Source of the DNA: Bacteriovorax stolpii
GTDB lineage: Bacteria; Bdellovibrionota; Bacteriovoracia; Bacteriovoracales; Bacteriovoracaceae
Length of the DNA stretch: 64,000 bases
Direction of reading: 5' to 3'
Assembly (NCBI RefSeq): GCF_002872415.1
Contig: NZ_CP025704.1
Coordinates: 2,666,001-2,730,000, forward strand
Under the pieces are notes generated by a model. The model ran no database searches and was not told the origin of the DNA. It saw nothing but the letters and a program-made list of their open reading frames with translations. Positions 26,633 through 34,389 of this stretch are shown piece after piece. A program made the translations under genes and the position numbers. Positions within the stretch are counted from its first letter, which is position 1. Each line of letters opens with the position of its first letter.

Positions 26633-27049
26633 ATGAAATCGCTAATCATCTTAACAATGTCCATGGTCCTGGCCACTCCATTATTTGCTCAGAATGAAGC
26701 TGCAAACGACCGTGAGATCGAACGCGATATCACCGAAGGAAAAATCCAGGCCGCCGAATCTCTTTGGTTAAGAGACATGGAAAAAGGCATCGACCTAAAA
26801 CAACAAAAAGCAGCAGCTCTGATCGTTTTAGTGGCCAACAGGGCCCAGGAAAGAGTGTCTATTGGTGACGATAACGTCCGTGAAGAAGCTGAATACGCAC
26901 ACGTCGGATTCGTGGCCCGCCTTCAAGGCATCCACGAAGACCGCGAGGCCCTGGCAAGAAAAGAAATCCAGCCAGACTACGCTACTCTACAAAATTACTC
27001 TAAGCGTTTAGATGCCTTAATCAGCGATTTACAAGCATTCTTAAAATAA
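26633..27049 (+). CDS. Secreted helical protein, unknown function
   Basis: 138 residues. A signal peptide (1-19, ending LFA) precedes a mostly helical, strongly charged mature protein (NDREIERDITEGKIQAAESLWLRDMEKGIDLKQQ). A GAGGAG site lies before the ATG. A strong terminator follows 16 bases after the stop. Periplasmic or secreted; no family recognised. Confidence 0.7.
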   Translation: MKSLIILTMSMVLATPLFAQNEAANDREIERDITEGKIQAAESLWLRDMEKGIDLKQQKAAALIVLVANRAQERVSIGDDNVREEAEYAHVGFVARLQGIHEDREALARKEIQPDYATLQNYSKRLDALISDLQAFLK

Positions 27050-27063
27050 TCCCCCCATAAATT

Positions 27064-27095
27064 TAAGAGAATCCTGTCTCTACAGGATTCTCTTA
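27064..27095 (+). terminator. Hairpin terminator after the secreted helical gene
   Basis: A 14-base perfect stem (27064-27077 with 27082-27095) with loop CTCT. The sequence after it is only weakly T rich (CTTTTT at 27101), so termination may be partial. It separates 26633-27049 from tyrS. Confidence 0.65.
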
Positions 27096-27146
27096 TTGCG
27101 CTTTTTCTGCGATAATTCTGACTCACCTAAGAAAAGGATTATCCAG

Positions 27147-28418
27147 ATGAATTTTTACCAAGAACTAGAAGACCGCGGACTCATCGCGGACGTGTCAAAC
27201 CCGGAATTAAAAGAACTCTTAAACACTAAGAAAATTTCTTTTTATATCGGTTATGACCCGACAGCTAAGTCGCTTCAAATTGGTAACCTCTTTGCCATCA
27301 TCACCATGAAACGTTTCCAGAACGCAGGACATAAGCCTTACGTTCTTCTTGGAGGAGCGACTGGTATGATCGGTGACCCTTCTGGAAAAAGCACTGAGCG
27401 CGTTCTTCTGACAGAAGAAGTGATCAAAGAAAACATTGAAGCGCAGAAAAAACAATTTCAGAAAATTTTAAAATTCGACGGAGAAAACCCGGCGATCATG
27501 GTTAACAACTACGATTGGATGGGGAAATTCTCCTTCCTTGAATTCCTAAGAGACGTTGGTAAGAAATTCAGGATTTCTGAAATGATCGCCAAGGAATCAG
27601 TTAAAAAGAGACTTGAATCAGAAGTGGGACTAAGTTTTACTGAGTTCTGCTACCAAATGCTTCAAGCTTACGACTTCCGTCACCTGTCACTAAACCACGA
27701 CATCATCCTGCAAATGGGTGGAGGCGATCAATGGGGTAACATTACTGCGGGGATCGATTACACTCGCAAAATGGATGGACGCCAGGTTTACGGTTTAGTT
27801 ATTCCACTGGTAACAGATTCAAACGGAAACAAATTCGGAAAATCTGAAGGTGGAACAGCAATCTACCTTGACCCCGAAATGACGTCTCCATACCAAATGT
27901 ACCAATACCTGCTTAATAGTGAAGACGCTTCTGTTGTGAAGTACCTAAAGTACTTTACGTTCCTCTCACTTGATGAAATCGCGGCCCTTGAAGCTAAGAC
28001 GGTTAATGAGCCTCACCTGCGTGAAGCTCAAAAAGTCCTGGCCAGTGAAGTAGTGAAGCTGGTTCACGGCGAAGAAGGCCTAAATGCCGCTTTAAACGCG
28101 ACAAAAATTTTCTTTGGTGAAAAGATCACCAACCTAAAAGATAAAGACCTGACGGCGATCTTTAAAGACGTTCCTTCTGTGGAACTAAAGCGCGCTGACC
28201 TTCAAGCAGGTATTCCTCTTCTGGACCTGCTTGCCCAGACTCCACTTTTCCCAAGTAAGAGTGAAGCAAGAAGATCAGTTGAGCAAAAAGGTGTTTACCT
28301 CAATAACGATACGATGCCAGAGATGACGACGGCGATTAACGAATCACATCTTGCAAGTGAGACGTGTATGGTTATTAGAAAAGGTAAAAAGAACTATTGT
28401 GTAATTAAATTTGCTTAA
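27147..28418 (+). CDS. tyrS: Tyrosyl-tRNA synthetase
   Basis: Class I synthetase for tRNA-Tyr. It starts at the ATG at 27147 (AAAAGG site), giving 423 residues. Key parts are YIGYDPTAKSLQIGNL (HIGH-equivalent), GGATGMIGDPSGKS, MGGGDQWGNI, and the KMSKS-equivalent KFGKSEGG. A C-terminal S4-like RNA-binding domain begins near LFPSKSEARRSVEQKGVYLNN. A strong terminator follows directly. Confidence 0.96.
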   Translation: MNFYQELEDRGLIADVSNPELKELLNTKKISFYIGYDPTAKSLQIGNLFAIITMKRFQNAGHKPYVLLGGATGMIGDPSGKSTERVLLTEEVIKENIEAQKKQFQKILKFDGENPAIMVNNYDWMGKFSFLEFLRDVGKKFRISEMIAKESVKKRLESEVGLSFTEFCYQMLQAYDFRHLSLNHDIILQMGGGDQWGNITAGIDYTRKMDGRQVYGLVIPLVTDSNGNKFGKSEGGTAIYLDPEMTSPYQMYQYLLNSEDASVVKYLKYFTFLSLDEIAALEAKTVNEPHLREAQKVLASEVVKLVHGEEGLNAALNATKIFFGEKITNLKDKDLTAIFKDVPSVELKRADLQAGIPLLDLLAQTPLFPSKSEARRSVEQKGVYLNNDTMPEMTTAINESHLASETCMVIRKGKKNYCVIKFA

Positions 28419-28448
28419 AAAAAAGGCCGCATTTCGCGGCCTTTTTTA
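28419..28448. terminator. Bidirectional terminator between tyrS and the YceI gene
   Basis: AAAAGGCCGC-ATTTC-GCGGCCTTTT forms a 10-base stem with A and T tracts on both sides, between convergent genes. It can end transcripts from either direction. Confidence 0.9.
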
Positions 28449-29162
28449 TTACTTCTTAGGTGCTTTGTGATCATTCGGATCTGTCGGAGTCGTCAGCTTC
28501 TTAATCTTCCCTCTCTTTAAATCATTTCTTTCCTGAATCGCTTTAGTGTTGGGAACCATGTGAGTTGAAAACGGTGTCTTCTCTCCTAAAACCTGCGCCT
28601 GAACAACAATCGTTAAACGAACAGCTTCCCCTACTAAAACCCCACCAGCGTCCATTTGTTTGTTCCAGACGATCTCGAAATCTTTGCGGTTAAGCTCGCC
28701 ACTTAGAGTGAAGAAATAGTTTTCTTTATCCCACGGGTCTTTTAATTTTCCTTTATAGAATCCATCCAACGTCACTGACTTCGTCACTCCACGAAGAGTT
28801 AAGTCTCCGGTGATTTTAAATTTTTGTCCGGCCGCCACTTTTACAGGTCCTGCTGCTTTAAATGTGATCTCAGGGTAGTTGGCCACAAAAAAGAACTCAT
28901 GCCCCTTTAAGTGAAAATCTCTCTTCCCGTCATTTGTATCAACGCTCTCACCGACAATTTCCACTCTGACATTTGAAAGTGTGTCTTCTTTATCATTTAA
29001 TTCAAAAAAGCCGCGGTAGTCTTTAAACTGTCCTTCAACTTTCGTCATCATCATATAATCCACATCAAAACCGATGCGCGAGTGTTCTTTAATCAGCTCA
29101 AATTGTTTTGCCTGAGCAGAGAAAGTGAGGGCCATTGCAAAAAAGAGAGTTAGGTATTTCAT
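28449..29162 (-). CDS. Secreted YceI-family protein
   Basis: 237 residues. A signal peptide (1-18, ending AQA) and a YceI beta-barrel lipocalin-like domain that binds isoprenoid-type lipids: EHSRIGFDVDYMMMTKVEGQFKDYRG, RDFHLKGHEFFFVANYPEITFKA, FKITGDLTLRGVTKSVTLDGFY, and VLVGEAVRLTIVVQA. The about 40-residue C-terminal tail is rich in Lys, Pro and Thr and is not part of the fold. An AAGGAAAG site precedes the ATG. It lies 8 bases downstream of the Hsp20-like gene, probably one operon. Confidence 0.9.
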   Translation of the reverse strand: MKYLTLFFAMALTFSAQAKQFELIKEHSRIGFDVDYMMMTKVEGQFKDYRGFFELNDKEDTLSNVRVEIVGESVDTNDGKRDFHLKGHEFFFVANYPEITFKAAGPVKVAAGQKFKITGDLTLRGVTKSVTLDGFYKGKLKDPWDKENYFFTLSGELNRKDFEIVWNKQMDAGGVLVGEAVRLTIVVQAQVLGEKTPFSTHMVPNTKAIQERNDLKRGKIKKLTTPTDPNDHKAPKK

Positions 29163-29170
29163 GTCTTTCC

Positions 29171-29656
29171 TTATTTTTTAGGGATGCGGATAACGATCTT
29201 ATCTTTTTGATTAATCACTTCTGCTTTATCAGCATCCAGCCCTGGAGCAATCGTGAACATGCGTTCAGACGAAGTCTCCAGGATACCGTTAGAATTGTCT
29301 TTAATGTCTTCGCTAATTTTGATCATGCCGTCTTTAATTTCCACATTGAGTTTGTGGTTAGTGCCGTCATCACCTCTTAGTGGAATATCGTAATAAACGT
29401 TTTTGTTATCTTCTCTTTGAGAGATAATCCCCAGCGTGCTCGCTCCTCTCATATCCATGCTGTCTTCCTGCATGCGCGAGATGGTATCCATCATCTTCTC
29501 GTGGTCAAAATCATCAGGGTTCACCGGGAAGCGCTCTTCCGATTTCACCACTTGAACCGGCATTCGGTTTAATTTGGTTAATAAATGGTTCGTCAGAAAA
29601 CCAATGCAGAAAAAAATGACGGCAATGAAAAACTTAGTAGTTAAAAATCTCTTCAT
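29171..29656 (-). CDS. Membrane-anchored Hsp20/alpha-crystallin-like protein
   Basis: 161 residues from the ATG at 29656 (a second ATG lies 9 bases upstream). A hydrophobic N-terminal span (FIAVIFFCIGFLTNHLL, about 8-25) is followed by a charged linker. A C-terminal small-heat-shock-like domain then follows: YYDIPLRG, KLNVEIKDGMIKIS, and ERMFTIAPGLDADKAEVINQKDKIVIRIPKK. This order mirrors Hsp20 strands and its P-G-V-D-x-x motif. A membrane anchor is unusual for this family. Probably faces the periplasm. No I-x-I tail is visible. Confidence 0.7.
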   Translation of the reverse strand: MKRFLTTKFFIAVIFFCIGFLTNHLLTKLNRMPVQVVKSEERFPVNPDDFDHEKMMDTISRMQEDSMDMRGASTLGIISQREDNKNVYYDIPLRGDDGTNHKLNVEIKDGMIKISEDIKDNSNGILETSSERMFTIAPGLDADKAEVINQKDKIVIRIPKK

Positions 29657-29732
29657 AGTGTCCATTATTATAGAAACTTTGGTGCAATAACAAAAGGGCG
29701 GTTTTGGGGCATAATATGGGCACTAAACAAAA

Positions 29733-29749
29733 GATATTTTCAAAATATC
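29733..29749. promoter_or_regulatory. Inverted repeat in the 29,657-29,865 gap
   Basis: GATATTTT-C-AAAATATC, flanked further out by GCACT (29720-29724) and AGTGC (29751-29755), makes a dyad in the divergent promoter region. Candidate operator. No protein partner is evident. Confidence 0.35.
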
Positions 29750-29812
29750 AAGTGCTTAATTCTCCTGAAAAATGAGAGTTTTTTATTCAAGTTTAAAGGT
29801 CTCCAACCGAAA

Positions 29813-29848
29813 GGGTTTAATATTAGGGAACAGGCCCTAATCAAACCC
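29813..29848 (+). promoter_or_regulatory. Leader hairpin before the 29866 gene
   Basis: GGGTTT pairs with AAACCC, and inside it ATTAGGG (29822-29828) pairs with CCCTAAT (29835-29841), leaving a 6-base loop. The structure ends 17 bases before the start codon. It could control translation or be a small attenuator-like element. Confidence 0.45.
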
Positions 29849-29865
29849 CAGCAAAAGGACCCTCA

Positions 29866-30408
29866 ATGAACAAGTCGTCAAACTTCAAAGGCAAGATATT
29901 CTTTTCAGCTGAGAACTTTGCCACTAAAAAAACATTGATGTCCTACTACGCTGAGCCGCTGGAGATGAGTTTTGATCAAACGATCATGTCTTCATTTGAT
30001 TTTTTAAATCTCAATCCGGACGAAAAAAAACAACTTTCATCTCGTCATAGAAAAATGCTAAACAACTACCGCCACATCAATCCGTTTGCTTTAAACGTTG
30101 ATGCTCAAGAGTTTGTTGAAAGTATCGCCAAGTGCAAATCAGATAAAATTATTATCCATGCTCACGACTACGGAGCTTACATTTGCCTGGCCGCTCTTTA
30201 TTCCGGGAAAATTCCGTCGGATAAAAAAATTGAATTTCACTTCGAGAGCTCGCCTCTGGCGCTTTTCCCGAAGACTTTCTTAAAAAACACACCAAAGACT
30301 GATCACAAGATTGTCTTTCACGTTCAGGAAGACTCATGGCTTGGGCCATTTTCTACCCTGTACAGCAATGACAAAATTAAGTGCTTCTATCGCCCAAAAG
30401 CAGCCTGA
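29866..30408 (+). CDS. Hypothetical protein with weak alpha/beta-hydrolase resemblance
   Basis: 180 residues, no signal peptide. The segment KIIIHAHDYGAYICLAALYSGKIPSDKKIEFHFESSPLALFP looks like the strand-nucleophile elbow-helix unit of an alpha/beta hydrolase, with HDYGA (Asp) where a serine hydrolase has GxSxG. A catalytic His cannot be assigned, and the protein is shorter than the family. It may be a reduced relative. An AAAGGAC site precedes the ATG. The end overlaps the convergent histidine kinase gene by 22 bases. Confidence 0.6.
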   Translation: MNKSSNFKGKIFFSAENFATKKTLMSYYAEPLEMSFDQTIMSSFDFLNLNPDEKKQLSSRHRKMLNNYRHINPFALNVDAQEFVESIAKCKSDKIIIHAHDYGAYICLAALYSGKIPSDKKIEFHFESSPLALFPKTFLKNTPKTDHKIVFHVQEDSWLGPFSTLYSNDKIKCFYRPKAA

Positions 30409-31838
30409 TTAATCTCAAAAATAAATGATGTACCAGGGCCTTCGTTTCTGGTGGCGTAAATTCGTGCGCCCAGAGAGTCGGCAACAACTTTACAAATGGC
30501 CAGACCTAAACCACTTCCTTGGGCCTTGGTGGCCGTGTTTTGCAGGCGGTGAAAACGGCTGAAGATCTTTTCCAGGTCTGCCGTCTCAATCCCCTCTCCT
30601 TCGTCGGAAATGCGCACACGAAGCATCCCTTCCTTGCTCTCACCGGTCACTGTCACCGTCGAAGACTCTGGGGAGTATTTGATCGCGTTTTCAATCAGGT
30701 TATAAAAAAGCACCCCTAATAAATCGCGATCGCACATAATTGAGAGTTCATCTTCAGAGGCCTGATAAAATGAATCAAAATCCAGATGCAGAGAGATCTT
30801 TTTCATGTTGGCAAGCTTTGAGAGTCTCGACACCTGGGTCAGGGCCACTTCATCCACGCGGTTTTTTGTAAACGTTAAATTACTGGCCCCACTATCAACG
30901 CGGGCAAGGATTAAAAGGTTGTTGGTTAGTTTTGTCAGGAAATTAATTTCCTGGGCAATACTCTCCAAAAAGCGAGTCATTTCCGCTTCCGAGCGTTTTT
31001 CTGAAATAAAAACTTCCAACTCACCTTTCATAATGGCCAGTGGAGTTTTAAGTTGGTGAGAAGCATCCTGAATAAACCTATCCTGAGCATCAAAAGCTTC
31101 ATTCAATCGACTTAAAAGATGGTTAATGGTATCCGCGAGCTGCCAGATCTCCCCCTTACTTTGAGGTACGGGCACACGCTCTTCCAGGTTAGTGACTTCA
31201 ATCTCTTTGGTTTTTGCGATAATCATCATCATCGGCCTTAAAGCGCGTCCGACGAAAAAATAACCAATCATCAAGGAAACCAAAAGCATAATCGGAACGC
31301 TGATATAGAAAAACTTCACCAGATTGCGGTTAATCACTAAAAAATCTGTTTCAGGTACAGCAATCTGAAGAATGAGCGGCGTATCTTTTTGCAATACCGG
31401 CAAGAGATAATTAATCACTCGATAAGGGACTTTCTCATTCACCATGGTCGAGAAGCTTGCACCATTTTTCAAAACGCGGGCAACGATTCCCTCATTTAAA
31501 CGGGAGATTTGCGTTTCATGCAAATGGGGTCTGGTCTCAATAACGTTGCCGTTAATATCCATCACTGAAATAAAACTGTTTTTTAAAGTGAACGGCAAAA
31601 TCTTTTCATTGAGTTTTAAAATGTTCGAATCAAACTCGACATCGCCGTATTTATCCACATCCAGAGACTCGGCCACGTCGACAGCGTAGTTATATAAACT
31701 GGTGTCGAATTCGGCAATTTGAAGCTTGGAGAATTGAGTATAAAGAATATAACAGAAGCCCGATAACATACCGGTAAAAATGAGACCGAAAAGCAAACTC
31801 AGTCTCAGTTTTAAACTGATCTTCTGCCAAAAAAACAT
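30387..31838 (-). CDS. Two-component sensor histidine kinase
   Basis: 483 residues. Two membrane spans (about 12-33 and 182-203) flank a periplasmic sensor region. Next come a HAMP domain, the H-box DASHQLKTPLAIMKGELEV near residue 260, and an HATPase domain with the N-box NLIENAIKYSPESSTV, the G1 box SDEGEGIETAD and the G2 box GSGLGLAICKVVAD. The architecture resembles metal-responsive CusS-type kinases, but the ligand is not known. It starts 2 bases after the response regulator stop, so the pair is one operon. Confidence 0.92.
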   Translation of the reverse strand: MFFWQKISLKLRLSLLFGLIFTGMLSGFCYILYTQFSKLQIAEFDTSLYNYAVDVAESLDVDKYGDVEFDSNILKLNEKILPFTLKNSFISVMDINGNVIETRPHLHETQISRLNEGIVARVLKNGASFSTMVNEKVPYRVINYLLPVLQKDTPLILQIAVPETDFLVINRNLVKFFYISVPIMLLVSLMIGYFFVGRALRPMMMIIAKTKEIEVTNLEERVPVPQSKGEIWQLADTINHLLSRLNEAFDAQDRFIQDASHQLKTPLAIMKGELEVFISEKRSEAEMTRFLESIAQEINFLTKLTNNLLILARVDSGASNLTFTKNRVDEVALTQVSRLSKLANMKKISLHLDFDSFYQASEDELSIMCDRDLLGVLFYNLIENAIKYSPESSTVTVTGESKEGMLRVRISDEGEGIETADLEKIFSRFHRLQNTATKAQGSGLGLAICKVVADSLGARIYATRNEGPGTSFIFEINQAAFGR

Positions 31839-31840
31839 AG

Positions 31841-32509
31841 TTACTCTTTTAAGATATAACCATACCCAACCATGGTATGGATCATTTTCTTGTCAAAAGG
31901 TGTGTCGATTTTTTTTCTCAGCATATTGATGTAAACATCAATAACGTTGGTGTTGGTGTCGAAATTAACATCCCAGACATGTTCGCTGATTTCCACTCTG
32001 GTAATCGGGCGTCCTGGATTGCGCATAAAATATTCAAGTAAAGAAAATTCTTTTGCCGTTAATGTCACTTCTTTCTGGCTTCTCAACACTTTTCTTTGAA
32101 CCAGGTCTAGTTCGATATCGCCAAAACGAAGCTTCGAACTCTCTGTTCCATGGTTTCTTCTTAGAAGTGCTCTGATTCGCGCGAGAAGCTCTTCAAACTC
32201 AAAGGGCTTTGTCAGATAATCATCTGCACCTGAGTCGAGTCCGTTAATTTTATCTTTCGTTGTTGAAAGTGCCGTGAGCATTAGAATCGGCATGCGATAG
32301 CCATCTCTTCTTAAGTGTCTGGCGGTGTCCATTCCGTTTTGATCTGGAAGATTCACATCGAGAACAACCAGGTCGTATTCGTTTTCACAAACCAAGCTCT
32401 CGGCCCCTGATCCTGTTTCAGATACATCTACCATGTACCCTTGGGCCACTAGACCCTTTTTGATAAAGCTTGCCATTTTCGGCTGGTCTTCAACAATTAG
32501 TATTCTCAT
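31841..32509 (-). CDS. OmpR/PhoB-family response regulator
   Basis: 222 residues. Receiver domain with Asp51 (LVVLDVNLPDQNG), Glu7-Asp8, and TKPFEFEELLARIR. Winged-helix DNA-binding domain from about residue 125 (LRFGDIELDLVQRKVL, TAKEFSLLEYFMRNPGRPITR, NVIDVYINMLRKKID). It is encoded directly upstream of its probable kinase. Targets may include its own promoter. Confidence 0.94.
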   Translation of the reverse strand: MRILIVEDQPKMASFIKKGLVAQGYMVDVSETGSGAESLVCENEYDLVVLDVNLPDQNGMDTARHLRRDGYRMPILMLTALSTTKDKINGLDSGADDYLTKPFEFEELLARIRALLRRNHGTESSKLRFGDIELDLVQRKVLRSQKEVTLTAKEFSLLEYFMRNPGRPITRVEISEHVWDVNFDTNTNVIDVYINMLRKKIDTPFDKKMIHTMVGYGYILKE

Positions 32510-32583
32510 GGTTATACAGTATAGAGATATAAAAAGGGGAACTCAATGAGTTCCCCGAATAATGTCCAAAATTTATGTGGAGA

Positions 32584-32781
32584 CTATTTTTTTGGAGCTG
32601 GAGCAGCTTCTGTAGCTGGAGCTTTTGTTTTTTCAGCAACGCAAGCTTCGATTTTAGCTTTGTCACCTTTGTGTTCTTTTGCACAAGCTTCCATAGCAGC
32701 TTTGTGAGCGTCTTTTTCGTGGTGCTCAGCAAAAGCAGAAACTGAAACGATAGTCATAGCGATTAATAGTAAAGATTTCAT
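32584..32781 (-). CDS. Small secreted cysteine-containing protein
   Basis: 65 residues from the ATG at 32781 with a GGGAG site; the longer frame upstream lacks one. A signal peptide (1-18, ending AFA) precedes a histidine- and lysine-rich mature part with two cysteines (EACAKEHKGDKAKIEACVAEK) and an Ala/Pro tail. The Cys pair pattern recalls PsiF-like repeats but the match is too short to claim. His and Cys could bind metal, which would suit the neighbouring two-component system. Confidence 0.65.
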   Translation of the reverse strand: MKSLLLIAMTIVSVSAFAEHHEKDAHKAAMEACAKEHKGDKAKIEACVAEKTKAPATEAAPAPKK

Positions 32782-32809
32782 AACACTCCCTAGGTATATG
32801 AGAAGCAAA

Positions 32810-33028
32810 TTATTTTGCTTCCTTTTGATAATTAACAATACACTCAGTCAATTTTTTGCCCTTAAGTTCAGCGTCACCTTTCAAACACGCCTCTTTCGCT
32901 TTCTTGTAGGCCTTGGTACTCTTGCTCTCACGCATCTTGCCTCCACCTGGGAAAGCTCTTTGTGACGAATCCTCTCCCAGAGCGATGGCCACAAAAACGG
33001 TGAAGATAAACATGAGTATCGTTTTCAT
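32810..33028 (-). CDS. Small secreted protein, second of a pair
   Basis: 72 residues from the ATG at 33028. A signal peptide (about 1-18: KTILMFIFTVFVAIALG) is followed by a lysine-rich mature part with two cysteines (EACLKGDAELKGKKLTECIVNYQKE). The spacing and lysine-rich context resemble the neighbouring 65-residue protein, so both may belong to the same family. No SD of good spacing is visible, which lowers confidence in the start. Confidence 0.55.
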   Translation of the reverse strand: MKTILMFIFTVFVAIALGEDSSQRAFPGGGKMRESKSTKAYKKAKEACLKGDAELKGKKLTECIVNYQKEAK

Positions 33029-33070
33029 GTCCTTTAGTATCGGTGCCAAACATTAAAAAGAGATTTAGCT

Positions 33071-33092
33071 GAGATTAAAAAATTTTAATCTC
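33071..33092. promoter_or_regulatory. Palindrome in divergent promoter region
   Basis: GAGATTAAAA-AA-TTTTAATCTC is a perfect 10-base inverted repeat in the 143-base gap between the divergent genes at 33028 and 33172. It is a good candidate operator or bidirectional hairpin. Confidence 0.45.
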
Positions 33093-33171
33093 GCCCATAC
33101 CTGATCAAAATCATCCACATTAATCCTTGAATAAATTCACTTTTTAACCCTTATTTGCCGAGAAACAATCA

Positions 33172-33597
33172 ATGAAATTAACCATCCAAACACCTATCGC
33201 TAAAAACTATAAAGCCGTCTTTACACGCTTTGACCTGGAGCTATTTAAAAAGCTCAAACCACCGGTCGTAAGCCTGGAAGTTGAACGATTTGATGGCTGC
33301 AAAAAAGGCGACGAAGTTCACCTCATAGTCTCTGGAAAAAAATGGGTCAGTCACATCACTGATTTTTACCAGGATGATAATGAAATTTATTTCATTGATT
33401 GCGGCGTAGTCACTCCAGCTCCTATAAAAAGCTGGACTCACATTCATAAAATTAAAAAGACTGGTGAAAATGAATGCGTCATCATCGACGATATTGATTT
33501 CTCTACCGGAAACTCCCTGATGGATAAACTACTCTACCCTGCGCTTCTGGCGATGTTTTCCCTTAGGCGTCCTATCTACAAGCGAGAACTATCATGA
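33172..33597 (+). CDS. SRPBCC-like ligand-binding protein
   Basis: 141 residues that resemble the START/SRPBCC fold: the first strand MKLTIQTPIAKNYKAVFTRFDLELFKKLKPP, then VSLEVERFDGCKKGDEVHLIV, and the long C-terminal helix NSLMDKLLYPALLAMFSLRRPIYKRELS. Such proteins bind hydrophobic or aromatic ligands. Its stop overlaps the phhA start by 4 bases (ATGA), so the two are co-translated; it might assist the hydroxylase or carry a pterin or aromatic compound. That role is inference. Confidence 0.75.
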   Translation: MKLTIQTPIAKNYKAVFTRFDLELFKKLKPPVVSLEVERFDGCKKGDEVHLIVSGKKWVSHITDFYQDDNEIYFIDCGVVTPAPIKSWTHIHKIKKTGENECVIIDDIDFSTGNSLMDKLLYPALLAMFSLRRPIYKRELS

Positions 33598-34385
33598 AAA
33601 AAAAGCACGTTTATGAATCACTTCCTCTGGATCATGAAGGACGTGCCCATTACTCGCAGACTGAAAACGATACATGGAATTTTTTATTAAACAGGCAAAA
33701 AGAACTGGTAAAAACCCGCGCTTCAAAAGAATTTTTAAAAGGTGTTGAACACCTGAAATTTGGCAATCATATTCCTCAGCATTTTGAAATTACCGACATC
33801 CTGACCCAACATACCGGCTGGGGAGTTGAACCTGTTCCAGCACTCATTCAACCGGAACAATTTTTCACTCTACTTTCTAAAAAAAGATTTCCGGCAGCAA
33901 ACTTTATCCGCACTCCAGAGGATATCGATTACATCCAAGAGCCGGATGTTTTTCACGAACTCTTTGGACACTGTCCGCTTCTAACCAATGCTCCTTACGC
34001 TGAATTCATGCACCAGTATGGGAAGCTTGCTTTAAAAGCAGATCGAAAAACCCAGATGCGCATGTTTCGTCTCTTCTGGTTTACGATTGAATTTGGTTTG
34101 ATTAAAGAAGACGGACAAATGAAAGCTTACGGTGGAGGAATCCTCTCCTCGAAATCTGAAGTCATCTACTCTGTTGAAAGTGATATTGCACAAAGGCACC
34201 CTTTGGATCCAATGGATGCGCTGAGGACACCGTTTCGTATCGATATCCTTCAGCCCATTTATTATGTGATTAATAGCTTTGACGACCTCTTCAAGCTGAT
34301 CTCACTCGATCCGCTCAAGATGGCCCAGGAGTCTTTTTTACTTCCCGATTTTCCACCGAAATTCGAGAAGAAAAAGAAAGAGTAA
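33594..34385 (+). CDS. phhA: Phenylalanine-4-hydroxylase
   Basis: Iron and tetrahydropterin-dependent enzyme that turns phenylalanine to tyrosine. The 263 residues carry the iron triad His121, His126 (EPDVFHELFGHCPLL) and Glu166 (FWFTIEFGL). ILSSKSEVIYSVES is also typical. Length fits the single-domain bacterial enzyme. The recycling enzyme phhB is at 42481-42753, and a pterin-producing pair (folE, PTPS) is at 3472-4586. The gene overlaps the SRPBCC gene upstream. Confidence 0.94.
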   Translation: MKKKHVYESLPLDHEGRAHYSQTENDTWNFLLNRQKELVKTRASKEFLKGVEHLKFGNHIPQHFEITDILTQHTGWGVEPVPALIQPEQFFTLLSKKRFPAANFIRTPEDIDYIQEPDVFHELFGHCPLLTNAPYAEFMHQYGKLALKADRKTQMRMFRLFWFTIEFGLIKEDGQMKAYGGGILSSKSEVIYSVESDIAQRHPLDPMDALRTPFRIDILQPIYYVINSFDDLFKLISLDPLKMAQESFLLPDFPPKFEKKKKE

Positions 34386-34389
34386 AAGA

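Noticed and set aside
27064-27146. Possible T-box or riboswitch before tyrS
   Set aside because: The hairpin fits a terminator of the preceding gene, and T-boxes are not expected in this group. No T-box sequence was seen.
32490-32732. Lysine- and leucine-rich reading frame overlapping the small secreted protein gene
   Set aside because: It is the +1 frame of the better-supported gene at 32584-32781, has low-complexity repeats typical of shifted frames, and lacks a ribosome site.
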